The position numbers were made by a program, and so were the translations under genes. Below the pieces are notes generated by a model. That model searched no databases. It saw nothing but the letters and a program-made list of their open reading frames with translations, and was not told where the DNA came from. Below are positions 45,404-54,804 of a stretch of 64,000 bases of DNA, piece by piece; the first letter of the stretch is position 1; every line of letters begins with the position of its first letter. Source of the DNA: an uncultured Kangiella sp. (GTDB taxonomy: Bacteria; Pseudomonadota; Gammaproteobacteria; Enterobacterales; Kangiellaceae); the NCBI GenBank assembly GCA_947503345.1, contig CANNCW010000003.1, positions 186,001 through 250,000 of the forward strand, read 5' to 3'.

Positions 45404-46135
45404 ATGGAATCAGCGACTAATTTTTTTAATAACAACATCCTTTTACTAGGCCTACTTATTGTTGCTGGGCTAGTAATAGCTGTGGTGTTTGCGGCTTTGA
45501 AGCACGCCTTAGTACGCCAGCTTGAATCCAAAGTTTCTGAGCTAAACGATGTTCTAGAGCAAAACACAAAAAATATTGCTGAAAAGCAAAGACAGTTAAA
45601 TGCAAAAACCGTTGCTCATGACGAGTTAAAAAGTTCATTACAGGATTTATCTAATAGACACACTGATTTACGCCACGACTTTAATGACTCTCAAAAAAGC
45701 CTAAAAAAAACACAAAGCAATTTTGAGCAAACACAGCAAGACTACCTCAACGCCATGCAGACCATAGCTAACAATAGCAAAGAGCATGAACTTGAAATGC
45801 AAGCTCAGAAAAATAGTTACGAACAACAATTATTAAATGTAAGAAAAGATGCTGATAAAGAAGTGGCTGATTTTCAGGAAAACTACAAAGCTGAATTTGA
45901 GCATCTCAAGAAAAGTCATAAACGTTTAGTTCAGGCTAACCAAACCATGAGCAAAACTGCAGACAATTTACGCGATGAACGTGACTTTTATAGAACTGAA
46001 TTCCAAACTTTGAGAAACTTTCTACACGACTCTCAAATGGAAAAAGCAAAAAAATTAGTGGATGAACACGCAGAAAAATTATCCGAAACTAATAAAGTTA
46101 TTAAATTATCTGGCAACCCTGATAAAAACGCATAA
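45404..46135 (+). CDS. Membrane-anchored coiled-coil protein of unknown function
   Basis: A 243-residue protein. One N-terminal membrane helix (residues about 12-33, LLLGLLIVAGLVIAVVFAAL) is followed by a long, almost uninterrupted coiled coil (about 38-200) rich in Gln, Lys, Glu and Asp. No catalytic domain is evident. It could be an RmuC- or ZipA-like structural protein, but I see no matching motif. It sits between bioD and bioC, divergent from the first and convergent with the second (1 bp between stops). Confidence 0.65.
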   Translation: MESATNFFNNNILLLGLLIVAGLVIAVVFAALKHALVRQLESKVSELNDVLEQNTKNIAEKQRQLNAKTVAHDELKSSLQDLSNRHTDLRHDFNDSQKSLKKTQSNFEQTQQDYLNAMQTIANNSKEHELEMQAQKNSYEQQLLNVRKDADKEVADFQENYKAEFEHLKKSHKRLVQANQTMSKTADNLRDERDFYRTEFQTLRNFLHDSQMEKAKKLVDEHAEKLSETNKVIKLSGNPDKNA

Positions 46136-46136
46136 T

Positions 46137-46967
46137 TTATAATTCGATTCCATATTCATGATACTCGTTAGGGATGCTCTTCCGAGCAAAAGCGTGTCCA
46201 TATATTAATTCATAGGTTGCGGCCAGCTCACCACTAGCAAGCTTGTATTCTTTATAAGCCCGCTCCAATTGCCTTATAACACTAGGGCTCATCAACCCTT
46301 TTCTGCGAGCTTTATCAACATTATGAGCGCCAATATTTTTAAGATCTCGCATTAATTCGATGGCCTTATCATAGCCTATAACTACGGGCTCATTATCAAC
46401 AACCGGATCGAGCAAATACGCATTCAGCATAGCGTCACCAAGATGGTGCATATCCAAAAAATCGTTTACGTGTTTATGTTCATCAACAGAAGCCCAGCTT
46501 TGTTTAAGTTCATACAAAGTTTCAGGGCCTAAACTAGTAAATAATAATAAGCCATTCGGCTTTAATACTCGATGCAACTCTTTAAATAGCAAGTCTAGAG
46601 AATCTATCCATTGAAAAGTTAAGTTTGAAAAAATGAGATCTTGGCTATTCGACTCCAGTGGAATATTCATAGCGTCAGCACAAATGTAGTTTTCTGCACT
46701 AGACTGCGATTGACTGTAATCGACCATTCCTTGTGCAATATCCAAGCCAATAACCCTCGCTTCAGGATATTTAGCTTTTAAGCTTCTGGTACAGTGCCCT
46801 GTTCCACAGCCAATATCTAAAATAGATTTGGGGTTCAGCTTAAAAAAATCTAAACGTTCAAGCAGTCTATCACCAGCTATTCTCTGAAAAAACGCCGCTT
46901 CATCGTAAGTTTTTGCTGCTTTGCTAAATGATCTTGCAACATCCTGCATCTCAATTTGATTAACCAT
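46137..46967 (-). CDS. bioC: Malonyl-ACP O-methyltransferase BioC
   Basis: A 276-residue SAM methyltransferase that caps malonyl-ACP so fatty acid synthesis can build pimeloyl-ACP. An N-terminal ARSFSKAAKTYDEAAFFQR is typical of BioC, then motif I ILDIGCGTGHCTRSL and motif post-I IGLDIAQGMVDYSQ. The LFTSLGPETLYELKQSW segment is another BioC mark. The ATG at 46967 lies inside the end of bioH (8-bp overlap) with an AAGGTG ribosome site. It closes the bioB-F-H-C operon. Confidence 0.92.
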   Translation of the reverse strand: MVNQIEMQDVARSFSKAAKTYDEAAFFQRIAGDRLLERLDFFKLNPKSILDIGCGTGHCTRSLKAKYPEARVIGLDIAQGMVDYSQSQSSAENYICADAMNIPLESNSQDLIFSNLTFQWIDSLDLLFKELHRVLKPNGLLLFTSLGPETLYELKQSWASVDEHKHVNDFLDMHHLGDAMLNAYLLDPVVDNEPVVIGYDKAIELMRDLKNIGAHNVDKARRKGLMSPSVIRQLERAYKEYKLASGELAATYELIYGHAFARKSIPNEYHEYGIEL

Positions 46968-47748
46968 TTTTATCACCTTGCAAAAAGTGAATCATATCTT
47001 GAGTAAATTCTTTCCGATTGGTTAAAAATGGCGCATGACTTGCTTTTGGATAAATTTTAAATTCACCAAGAGGATCTAATTCATTAATCGCTTGAGCTGC
47101 TTTGTTAGGGACTAATGAATCCAAGCGTCCATAAAGTCTTAGCCTTGGCATCGTTAACTCAGACAGTTGCTTCCTTAAGTCGATATCATTTAACATCGCT
47201 AAGCCACCACGCAACGCTTTGCTGGCAGGTGTTCCATGCACAAAAACAGTATCCTTTAGGAACTTTATATCTTCTTTTTGGGTTTCGCTCCCCATCGCTT
47301 GGATGGCCAAGAATCGAATAATGGTTCCCTGATAATCCTCTTCTAAAAAACGACAAAACGAGTCCATGATGTTGGGCTTCATCGCATATGACCAATCCGT
47401 AGTTTGAACAAATCTCGGGCTTGAAGCCACAGTAATCAATTTGCTCACTCGCTTAGGTGATTGCAATGCAATATTAGTAGCGACCACCCCACCTAATGAC
47501 CATCCTAAATAATGCGCTTTTTCTGGGGCAACTTTTAACACCTGCTCAGTTAGCAACTTCAAATCATACTCAGCACTTGGTATAGGCGAACGACCAAATC
47601 CGGGTAAATCTATCAAATGAACACGGAACAATTTACTTAAATCATCAAGCAACAACTCCCAAATTCCAGAGTGTAATCCCCAGCCGTGTAATAACACTAA
47701 GTCGTTTCCTTGCCCATGAGATTCAATATAGGGTTTTAATTTTGACAC
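46960..47748 (-). CDS. bioH: Pimeloyl-ACP methyl ester esterase BioH
   Basis: A 262-residue alpha/beta-hydrolase removing the methyl cap from pimeloyl-ACP methyl ester. The oxyanion segment is LVLLHGWGLHSGIW, the nucleophile elbow GWSLGGVVA, the acid is in RLYGRLDSLVP and the His in PKASHAPFLTN. It starts with GTG directly after the bioF stop (TAAGTG), with AAGG in the end of bioF as ribosome site. BioH next to BioC gives the complete E. coli-type pimelate route. Confidence 0.92.
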   Translation of the reverse strand: MSKLKPYIESHGQGNDLVLLHGWGLHSGIWELLLDDLSKLFRVHLIDLPGFGRSPIPSAEYDLKLLTEQVLKVAPEKAHYLGWSLGGVVATNIALQSPKRVSKLITVASSPRFVQTTDWSYAMKPNIMDSFCRFLEEDYQGTIIRFLAIQAMGSETQKEDIKFLKDTVFVHGTPASKALRGGLAMLNDIDLRKQLSELTMPRLRLYGRLDSLVPNKAAQAINELDPLGEFKIYPKASHAPFLTNRKEFTQDMIHFLQGDKNG

Positions 47749-48906
47749 TTAAACTACCTTGATACTTTTTGTTAATTGCTCAACTAGCTGCTCTAACTGA
47801 GCTTTGCTATGTTCTGCGGTTAAAGTAATTCTTAAACGAGCGGTATTCTGTGGAACAGTTGGTGGACGAATAGCCATAACTAAAATGCCATTATCTTTTA
47901 ACTCTTGACTGACTCTAATGGCTTTATCATTTCGCTTCAATAATAAAGGCTGTATGGCTGTTTCAGATTCCATTAGTGGCAAATCATTCTCAAATGCTAA
48001 AGCGCGAAAATAGCGGATATTCTTTTGCAAATTTACTCTTCGTTCAGGCTCGGTTTGCAGCAATTCCAATCCCGTTCGATTAGCTGCAGCGATAGGCGCT
48101 GGCATGGCAGTGGTATAAATATAACTTCGGGCAAATTGAATTAGCGAATCGATTAAAGTTTTGGAGCCTGCGACAAAGGCACCAAAACCTCCAATGGCCT
48201 TACCTAAGGTTGCCATATAAATTTCCGCATCAGATTGTGACTTACCATAGTGCTCTAAAGTGCCCTTTCCCTGCTCACCCAAGACACCAAAACCATGCGC
48301 ATCATCAATCATTAAGCTGGTTTTAAATCGCGACTTTAAAGATAACAATTCATCAATCGGGGCTATATCGCCATCCATACTAAAAACGCCATCCGTTACA
48401 ATCAATTTAGTCTCAACAGATTGTTGTAATTGTCTTTCTAATGAACTCATATCCGCATGAGCATAACGAATATTTTTAGCTTCACTGGCCAATCCGCCAT
48501 CAATTAAAGAAGCATGGTTGAGCTTATCTTGAACAATTAAATCTTTTTTATCGAATAAAGAAGTCAGCACGCCAAGATTAGCCATAAAGCCAGTAGAAAA
48601 CAGCACTGCTTTTTCTATTCCTAAAAACCGAGCAATTTCTTCTTCTAAAAGATGATGTTGGTGACTATGACCAATAACTAAATGCGAGGCTCCGCTACCC
48701 ACGCCGTGTTTGTTGGCAGAGCTTTTTAAAGCTTCGATCATCTTAGGATGATTAGCTAACCCTAAATAATCATTGCTACTAAAATTTACAAAGCTTTTTC
48801 CTTCAACCTTAATCGAAGTGCTTTGTGGGCTTTCAAGAGTTATACGCTGGCGAATAAGATCTTGCGCCTGACGTTGTTGCAACCTTTGTTGCAATTTGTT
48901 CAACAT
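47749..48906 (-). CDS. bioF: 8-amino-7-oxononanoate synthase BioF
   Basis: A 385-residue PLP enzyme joining pimeloyl-ACP with alanine. Conserved parts are FSSNDYLGLANHPKM, GSGASHLVIGHSHQHHLLEEEIA, LMIDDAHGFGVLGEQGKG and the Schiff-base Lys in MATLGKAIGGFGAFVAG. Normal length. It is second in the operon, 21 bp after bioB and immediately before bioH. Confidence 0.95.
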   Translation of the reverse strand: MLNKLQQRLQQRQAQDLIRQRITLESPQSTSIKVEGKSFVNFSSNDYLGLANHPKMIEALKSSANKHGVGSGASHLVIGHSHQHHLLEEEIARFLGIEKAVLFSTGFMANLGVLTSLFDKKDLIVQDKLNHASLIDGGLASEAKNIRYAHADMSSLERQLQQSVETKLIVTDGVFSMDGDIAPIDELLSLKSRFKTSLMIDDAHGFGVLGEQGKGTLEHYGKSQSDAEIYMATLGKAIGGFGAFVAGSKTLIDSLIQFARSYIYTTAMPAPIAAANRTGLELLQTEPERRVNLQKNIRYFRALAFENDLPLMESETAIQPLLLKRNDKAIRVSQELKDNGILVMAIRPPTVPQNTARLRITLTAEHSKAQLEQLVEQLTKSIKVV

Positions 48907-48927
48907 TTTAAATTTCTTAAGCTTGCT

Positions 48928-49995
48928 TTAGGCTTGAGTGGCGTCGTAAAACATTTCTTTCTTTTTAGGAAGCTCTTGCGCTAGTTCTTGAACCAACTCT
49001 TCTTGGGTTGCTTCAGAGCCTTCTGGCTTAATTCCAAGTTGTTTGAACAGCTTCATATCCGCTTCAGCTTCAGGGTTAGCAGTGGTTAATAATTTTTCGC
49101 CATAGAAAATAGAATTGGCGCCGGCCGTATAGCAAAGGGTTTGTGTTTCTTTGTTCATATCTTCACGGCCCGCCGACAAACGAATATAGGATTTTGGCAT
49201 TACAATTCGTGCAGTTGCAATCATACGAACAAAGTCAATTGAATCTAACTTTTCAACTTCACCTAAAGGGGTTCCCTCAACCGCTACTAACATATTAATC
49301 GGCACTGATTGTGGGTGTTCTGGCATATTTGCCAACTGCTGGATTAGGCCATAACGATCTTGAGTTTGCTCACCCATTCCAATAATGCCACCCGAACAAA
49401 CGTTAATCCCTGCATCTCGCACATTTTGTAATGTATCCAAGCGATTCTCATAGGTTCGAGTAGTAATAATTTGTTGGTAATATTCTGGCGATGTGTCTAA
49501 ATTATGATTGTAATAATCCAGTCCTGCATCGGCAAGCTGTTGCGCTTGATCATCATCCAACATGCCCAAGGTCACGCAAGTTTCTAAACCAAGTGACTTC
49601 ACCTGTTTAACCATTTCTAGCACCACCGCCAAATCCTTTTCACGCGGAGAGCGCCACGCCGCCCCCATGCAAAACCGAGTCGCACCAGTTTCTTTAGCTT
49701 GTTGCGCTTTGGTCACAACTTCTTCAACTGCCATCAATTGCTCTTTTGAAAGACCAGTATTGTAATGACCCGACTGAGGGCAATAAGCGCAATCTTCAGG
49801 GCAAGCACCAGTCTTAATACTTAACAAAGTACTGGTTTGCACTTGATTCGGATTGAAATGCTGACGATGAATAGTCTGAGCGGCAAATAACAAATCATTA
49901 AACGGCTGGTTGTAAATAGCCTCAATTTCCCCCAAAGACCAATCGTTGCGGATTTGACCACTGTTTAAAATATCTAAATTTACCGGTTTGCTCAT
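48928..49995 (-). CDS. bioB: Biotin synthase BioB
   Basis: A 355-residue radical-SAM enzyme inserting sulfur into dethiobiotin. The 4Fe-4S motif is [18 protein letters not shown]; later [12 protein letters not shown] and [10 protein letters not shown] are typical, as is the SAGREDM segment carrying the Arg ligand of the second cluster. It is first in the bioB-F-H-C operon. A BirA operator lies 128 bp or more upstream, so biotin should repress it. bioA is not in this window. Confidence 0.96.
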   Translation of the reverse strand: MSKPVNLDILNSGQIRNDWSLGEIEAIYNQPFNDLLFAAQTIHRQHFNPNQVQTSTLLSIKTGACPEDCAYCPQSGHYNTGLSKEQLMAVEEVVTKAQQAKETGATRFCMGAAWRSPREKDLAVVLEMVKQVKSLGLETCVTLGMLDDDQAQQLADAGLDYYNHNLDTSPEYYQQIITTRTYENRLDTLQNVRDAGINVCSGGIIGMGEQTQDRYGLIQQLANMPEHPQSVPINMLVAVEGTPLGEVEKLDSIDFVRMIATARIVMPKSYIRLSAGREDMNKETQTLCYTAGANSIFYGEKLLTTANPEAEADMKLFKQLGIKPEGSEATQEELVQELAQELPKKKEMFYDATQA

Positions 49996-50122
49996 TGCTC
50001 AATTTACCTTATGATACATTTATAGTTGCTAATTATGGCTTAACGGATTAAGCAAAAACAGCTAAACATATGATTTATATATTATTTTAAACTTTTCATA
50101 TATTCATTCGAACCCTGAAAAG

Positions 50123-50156
50123 TTGTTAACCAAACAAAAGGAATTATGGTTTACAA
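50123..50156. promoter_or_regulatory. BirA operator between bioB and comF
   Basis: TTGTTAACC (50123-50131), 16 bp, then GGTTTACAA (50148-50156). The known gammaproteobacterial BirA box is TTGTAAACC-N14-16-GGTTTACAA, so 17 of 18 half-site bases match. It lies over the comF ATG (50146-50148), so bound BirA would also block the comF 5' end. Confidence 0.82.
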
Positions 50157-50862
50157 GCAATTTTACCCTGTTTTAAAGCGCACAGCCAATAGAATTCTGG
50201 CTGGTCAATCCTGCGTCTTTTGTCAGTTACCTACCCTTAAAAATTCAATCTGCGATACCTGCACCAAATCTATCAAAAACACCTATCAACGATGCTTTCA
50301 ATGTGGCGTAAGCATAACCTCAACTATAAACCAGCAACGTTGCGGTGATTGCTCACAAAAACCGAAGCCATACCATAGATTAGTAACCGCCTGTCATTAC
50401 GACTTCCCTGTTAACCAAGCCATTGGCCGTTTCAAGTTCAATCGCCAGTTGCATTTAGGCAAGGCTCTAAGTCAGCTGTTAACTCAAACCATCCAAGAAT
50501 CCTATCAAGATGAGCCATTGCCAGAATTAATCTTGCCTATTCCTTTACATCCTAAAAGATTAACAGAACGAAACTTCAATCAATCACAGCTCATTGCAAA
50601 GTCGATAAATAGCGCTTTGCAAATACCGTTCTCCGCAAATCATTTACAACGTATAAAAAACACACCTCACCAAATTGGGCTAAAAGCTATAGAACGCAGG
50701 AAAAATCTTAAAAATGCTTTTATCATTAAAAAATCCTTACCTAAACATATTGTTTTAGTCGATGATGTAGTAACCACTGGAACAACAATTACTGAAGCTA
50801 GCAAAATCTGTTTAAAGAGGGGCGCTGAAAGGGTTGATATTTGGTGCTTGGCAAAAACTTAG
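50146..50862 (+). CDS. comF: ComF family phosphoribosyltransferase-like protein
   Basis: A 238-residue protein. The N-terminal zinc ribbon has cysteine pairs (QSCVFCQLPTLKNSICDTC, CFQCG and CGDC). The C-terminal half is a type I phosphoribosyltransferase fold with the PRPP motif VLVDDVVTTGTTITEAS and LPIPLHPKRLTERNFNQS. ComF helps DNA uptake in competent bacteria; E. coli GntX is a relative also lying next to a biotin gene. It is divergent from bioB, with a GGA ribosome site that is part of the BirA operator spacer. Confidence 0.9.
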   Translation: MVYKQFYPVLKRTANRILAGQSCVFCQLPTLKNSICDTCTKSIKNTYQRCFQCGVSITSTINQQRCGDCSQKPKPYHRLVTACHYDFPVNQAIGRFKFNRQLHLGKALSQLLTQTIQESYQDEPLPELILPIPLHPKRLTERNFNQSQLIAKSINSALQIPFSANHLQRIKNTPHQIGLKAIERRKNLKNAFIIKKSLPKHIVLVDDVVTTGTTITEASKICLKRGAERVDIWCLAKT

Positions 50863-50898
50863 GTATATTCATACTAATAATAATTATTTTATAGAGCC

Positions 50899-52029
50899 AT
50901 GAAAAAAATATTAATAACACTCCTAATCATAATAGCCCTGCCAATTTTTATATTATATATCACAGGCCACGGTTATATCTTAACTGCAGTTTCTCGTACC
51001 TACTTGGTAGGTAACACCACTGCAAATATTAACGATCATCAACAGTTTAATACTCGAGTAATTTCAGCTTCAAAAACACAAGCTTGGAAAACTAGCAATA
51101 ATTACCCAAAACCTTTACCACAAGAATTACACGCCCAATTATCACAAGGCAAAGCGTCGGCATTTATGGTGATTCATCAAGGAAAAATCGTCAGCGAAAA
51201 ATATTTCAACGGTTATACCGATAGAAGCAAAACCAACTCCTTTTCCATGGCAAAAACCATTGTGACCTTAATGGTTGGTAAAGCGATTGAAGAAGGTTAT
51301 ATTGAAAGTCTGGATCAAGCGGCGACGGACTTTATTCCTGAATTTCAAACAGATCCTTTGGGCAAAGAAGCCAGCATTGGTTCTTTTTCGACTATGACTT
51401 CAGGCTACGATTGGGATGAACAATATTACAGTCCCTTTAGTCCGACTGTAGAACTTTTTTATGGTGATGATGTTGAAGACTTTGTCTTGTCAGGCTCTTT
51501 TAGTTCAAAACCTGAAAAGGTTTTGTATTATTCAAGTGCCTCGACTCAAATTTTGGCACTGATCTTGGATAGAGCTTTAAAAGCCAAAGATTCCAATTGG
51601 ACTTTATCGAAGTATCTCAGCCAAAAATTTTGGCAACCCTTGGGTATGAACGATGATGCGCTTTGGCATCTTGACGGCCAAGGAATGGAGCTTGCTTATT
51701 GCTGTATAAATACCAATGCTCGTAATTTTGCAAAATTTGGTCAACTGATGCTACAAAACGGTCAATGGCAGAATAAGCAGCTGATAGATGCTGATTATAT
51801 TCGCTTAATGTCTAAACCAACATTAGCCAATAATTATGGTTACTCGACTTGGTTGAACTCAGATAATAAGCCTCAATACTACGCTTTTCGCGGACACCTT
51901 GGACAGCGCATCATCATAGTTCCAAGCCATGATCTTGTGATTGTGCGCTTAGGCGAAGATTCACTTGGCGGTATTGAAGTTTTAGAAAGTTTGTATGTAA
52001 AACATTCTCTTGAATTGATACAACCATAA
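50899..52029 (+). CDS. Class C beta-lactamase-fold serine hydrolase
   Basis: A 376-residue protein with an N-terminal membrane anchor (ILITLLIIIALPIFILYITG). The S-x-x-K motif is FSMAKTIVTL (Ser near residue 118), the Y-x-N position reads YSSAS and the third motif is HLGQR, so it belongs to the penicillin-binding/esterase group, not to true beta-lactamases. Probable roles are peptide or ester hydrolysis in the periplasm; substrate unknown. It may share a transcript with comF (36 bp apart). Confidence 0.85.
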   Translation: MKKILITLLIIIALPIFILYITGHGYILTAVSRTYLVGNTTANINDHQQFNTRVISASKTQAWKTSNNYPKPLPQELHAQLSQGKASAFMVIHQGKIVSEKYFNGYTDRSKTNSFSMAKTIVTLMVGKAIEEGYIESLDQAATDFIPEFQTDPLGKEASIGSFSTMTSGYDWDEQYYSPFSPTVELFYGDDVEDFVLSGSFSSKPEKVLYYSSASTQILALILDRALKAKDSNWTLSKYLSQKFWQPLGMNDDALWHLDGQGMELAYCCINTNARNFAKFGQLMLQNGQWQNKQLIDADYIRLMSKPTLANNYGYSTWLNSDNKPQYYAFRGHLGQRIIIVPSHDLVIVRLGEDSLGGIEVLESLYVKHSLELIQP

Positions 52030-52093
52030 ATTCGTTATGCACAGCAACTGGCCTTTACAAACTATTGCTAGCGGTACTGGTAATAGCTGATAC

Positions 52094-52130
52094 AATGCCG
52101 ATTAACTATAATTTTATCGGCATTACTTTT
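52094..52130 (+). terminator. Hairpin between serine hydrolase and MATE genes, terminator-like
   Basis: AATGCCGAT (52094-52102) pairs with ATCGGCATT (52116-52124), 13-nt loop, followed by ACTTTT. The T-run is short. It ends four bases before the TTG start of the next gene, so it could also influence that start. Confidence 0.5.
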
Positions 52131-53457
52131 GCTCAATAAAGATCGCTCCTCTCAAGTTTTACAAATTTCTCTGCCCATAGTTGGCGGAATGATTTCGCAA
52201 AACGTTTTGAACCTTGTCGATGCCGCTATGGTTGGTACGCAAGGCTCGGCAGCGATCGCGGCGATTGGTATTTCTGGTTTTATTAACTTTATGGCGGTGG
52301 CATTTTTTATGGGCTTTGCCGCCGGCGTCCAAGCCATGGTCGCAAGACGAATGGGCGAGAAGCGCGACTCAGAGGCAGCTTTCCCTCTCAATGGCGCATT
52401 ATTGATGATCACTGTCGCCGCAATTCCAGTCAGTATCATTTTATTCTTTTTGGCTCCGGAGATACTCGGCTTTCTAAACGACGACCCTGAACTGTTAAAA
52501 GAAGGAGTGCCTTACCTTCAAGCACGCTTTGCTGGCATCTGGGCAATTGGACTTAATTTTAGTTACCGAGGGTATTGGAGCGCCATTAAGCGAACCGAGT
52601 TTTATTTACGCACCCTCCTGGTCATGCACGCCATTAATATATTCTTAAACTATTGTCTAATTTTCGGTAATTTTGGTTTCCCTGAGTTAGGTACTCTCGG
52701 CGCAGGAATAGGTACTACCATCTCCTTAACTTTAGGAACGTTTTATTACCATTACTTGGCTCAGAAACATACTTCAGAATATGGCTATTTGAAGCATGTT
52801 GCACGTTGGACGACCCTTAAAGACATTATAAAAATTTCATTGCCCTCTTCAATTCAGCAATTATTTTTTGCAGCAGGATTTACCGCTCTTTTCTGGATCA
52901 TAGGTAAAGTAGGAACCGATGAATTAGCCGCTGCTAACGCAATAACCAATGTCATGTTAGTAGGGATCTTACCTTGTATTGCATTGGGAATTGGAGCTGC
53001 AACTTTAGTGGGGCAAGCATTGGGAAGAAAAGATCCAAAAGATGCTTATTTATGGGGTTGGGATGTTTCAAAAATGGCATTAATTTTCGCCATTGGTTTA
53101 GGCATTATATTTTATGCATTCACCGATCCCATTATGGGGATTTTCCTAACAGAAGAAGCAGCTCTAAAAGCAGCTCATTGGCCGTTTAAGCTTTCAGCAT
53201 TGATCATCATAATTGATGCCATTGGTTTAGTTTTTTTAAATGCGTTAAGCGGGGCTGGATATACCAAGCCCCCTATGTACGTATCCTTGATAACTCAATG
53301 GTTAATGTTTTTACCAGTGGCTTACTACATCGGTCCTGTGATGGGCTACAGTTTAAACCTTATTTGGTTAGCTTATGGTGTCTACCGCGTTATTCAAACT
53401 GGCGCCTTTGTATGGCTATGGCAAAAGCGCAGTTGGGTACACGTTACTTTCGAATAA
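52129..53457 (+). CDS. MATE family efflux transporter
   Basis: A 442-residue carrier with twelve helices in two bundles. N-terminal family marks are ISLPIVGGMISQNVLNLVDAAMVG (about residues 13-37), then GFAAGVQAMVARRMGEKR; the second bundle shows GIGAATLVGQALGRKDPKDAYLWG. It exports drugs or metabolites by Na+ or H+ antiport. The start is probably TTG at 52129, because the next in-frame ATG lies within TM1. No ribosome site is evident and a hairpin sits in front, so the start is uncertain. The 3' end overlaps the convergent antiporter gene by 14 bp. Confidence 0.9.
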   Translation: MLNKDRSSQVLQISLPIVGGMISQNVLNLVDAAMVGTQGSAAIAAIGISGFINFMAVAFFMGFAAGVQAMVARRMGEKRDSEAAFPLNGALLMITVAAIPVSIILFFLAPEILGFLNDDPELLKEGVPYLQARFAGIWAIGLNFSYRGYWSAIKRTEFYLRTLLVMHAINIFLNYCLIFGNFGFPELGTLGAGIGTTISLTLGTFYYHYLAQKHTSEYGYLKHVARWTTLKDIIKISLPSSIQQLFFAAGFTALFWIIGKVGTDELAAANAITNVMLVGILPCIALGIGAATLVGQALGRKDPKDAYLWGWDVSKMALIFAIGLGIIFYAFTDPIMGIFLTEEAALKAAHWPFKLSALIIIIDAIGLVFLNALSGAGYTKPPMYVSLITQWLMFLPVAYYIGPVMGYSLNLIWLAYGVYRVIQTGAFVWLWQKRSWVHVTFE

Positions 53458-54793
53458 AATCAAACCTCGGAAAAGCTATGGATGCCAGTGTAACGAATAG
53501 CAACAAGGGTAAGTACCAAGCATATTGCACTGGCGCTACCGGTGAAATAGCAAAACTGGCGCCGAGTAATAAACACTGAGCTCCATAGGGCAACATTCCT
53601 TGAATTACACAGCTGCCAATATCCACTAAACTGGCACTTCTTTTTGCACTAATTTCACTTTCATCAGCTAACTGCTTGGTGACTTTACCACTTAGAATGA
53701 TGCTAACCGTATTATTGGCAACGGCTAAATTTGTTACGCCACAAGTTGCCAAAATAGCCATTTGGGTTCTCTTTTTGCTGCCTCTTAACCCAAACCAGGA
53801 AACTAACTTTTCAACTAACCAAGCTAGTCCTCCTGCTTTTTGCATTAAGGCGCCTAAACCACCCACTAAAAACGATAGCAAAAATATTTCCTGCATGCTG
53901 GTGAAACCTTCATACATCACTTTACTAACTTCCATCCCTACAAAATCCGCATCAGCAAACCCTACAATTATTGCCGAAATAATGCCTATGGTTAACACCA
54001 AAAATACATTCCACCCTTTAATAGCAAACACCAGGATCAGCAAATAAGGTATCAATTTAATTAAGGAATATTCTTTAATTTCTAATTGCTCGCCAGGAGA
54101 TACCCAGTAGCTGTATAACAATAAACAAATTAATGCTGCGGGAATGGCTAAGTAGGCATTTTGCTTCAATTTATCCTTAGCGGTTGCACCTTGGGTTCGA
54201 GTTGCAGCAATAGAAGTATCTGAAATTACCGACAAATTATCTCCAAAAACAGCGCCACTTAGTAATATACCAGCAACTAAAGCCCCAGGAACTTGTAATG
54301 TTTCACTTAAGGCTACGCCAATAGGAATAAGTGCAGCCAATGTGCCCATTGAGGTTCCCATGGAAAAAGATAAAATAGCAGCGATAACAAAAAGGCCAGG
54401 CAAAACTAAACTTGAAGGAACTAAGTTCAAAATTCCGTTAACCACCGCATCAACTGCTCCTATGCTTTTAGTAAGCGAAGCAAATGCCCCTGCTAATAAA
54501 TAGATTAGGCACATAGCAATAATACTGCTGTCTCCAATCCCTTTAATAAAGGTTTCAATTGCGTTCTCTAGCCTTTCATGACTAATGGCAATAGCAATAG
54601 CTATTGCAGGTAATATGGCGACTGGCGCAGGTAATTGATAAAACGCATAGTCCACGCCTTGAAAAGTGAAATAGACTCCTGTTCCAATGAACAGTGTGAA
54701 AAATATCAATAACGGAGTTAAGGATAACGCAGCTCTTGAGCTCGATGGCGTTTGTAATTTCGGAGTTGAAATCAAGATCTCTTGACTCATCAT
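53444..54793 (-). CDS. NhaC-type Na+/H+ antiporter family protein
   Basis: A 449-residue membrane protein with about twelve helices. Family marks are FSMGTSMGTLAALIPIGVAL, AGILLSGAVFGDNLSVISDTSIAATRTQG (the acidic, ion-binding-type motif) and VTNLAVANNTVSIILSG in the second half. It probably expels sodium against protons; amino-acid antiport (as in MleN-like relatives) is possible. The ATG at 54793 has a GAGG five bases upstream. The leader contains a long-stem hairpin with a U7 run that may be an attenuator (54805-54879). Confidence 0.87.
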   Translation of the reverse strand: MMSQEILISTPKLQTPSSSRAALSLTPLLIFFTLFIGTGVYFTFQGVDYAFYQLPAPVAILPAIAIAIAISHERLENAIETFIKGIGDSSIIAMCLIYLLAGAFASLTKSIGAVDAVVNGILNLVPSSLVLPGLFVIAAILSFSMGTSMGTLAALIPIGVALSETLQVPGALVAGILLSGAVFGDNLSVISDTSIAATRTQGATAKDKLKQNAYLAIPAALICLLLYSYWVSPGEQLEIKEYSLIKLIPYLLILVFAIKGWNVFLVLTIGIISAIIVGFADADFVGMEVSKVMYEGFTSMQEIFLLSFLVGGLGALMQKAGGLAWLVEKLVSWFGLRGSKKRTQMAILATCGVTNLAVANNTVSIILSGKVTKQLADESEISAKRSASLVDIGSCVIQGMLPYGAQCLLLGASFAISPVAPVQYAWYLPLLLFVTLASIAFPRFDFIRK

Positions 54794-54804
54794 TCTTTCC
54801 TCAT

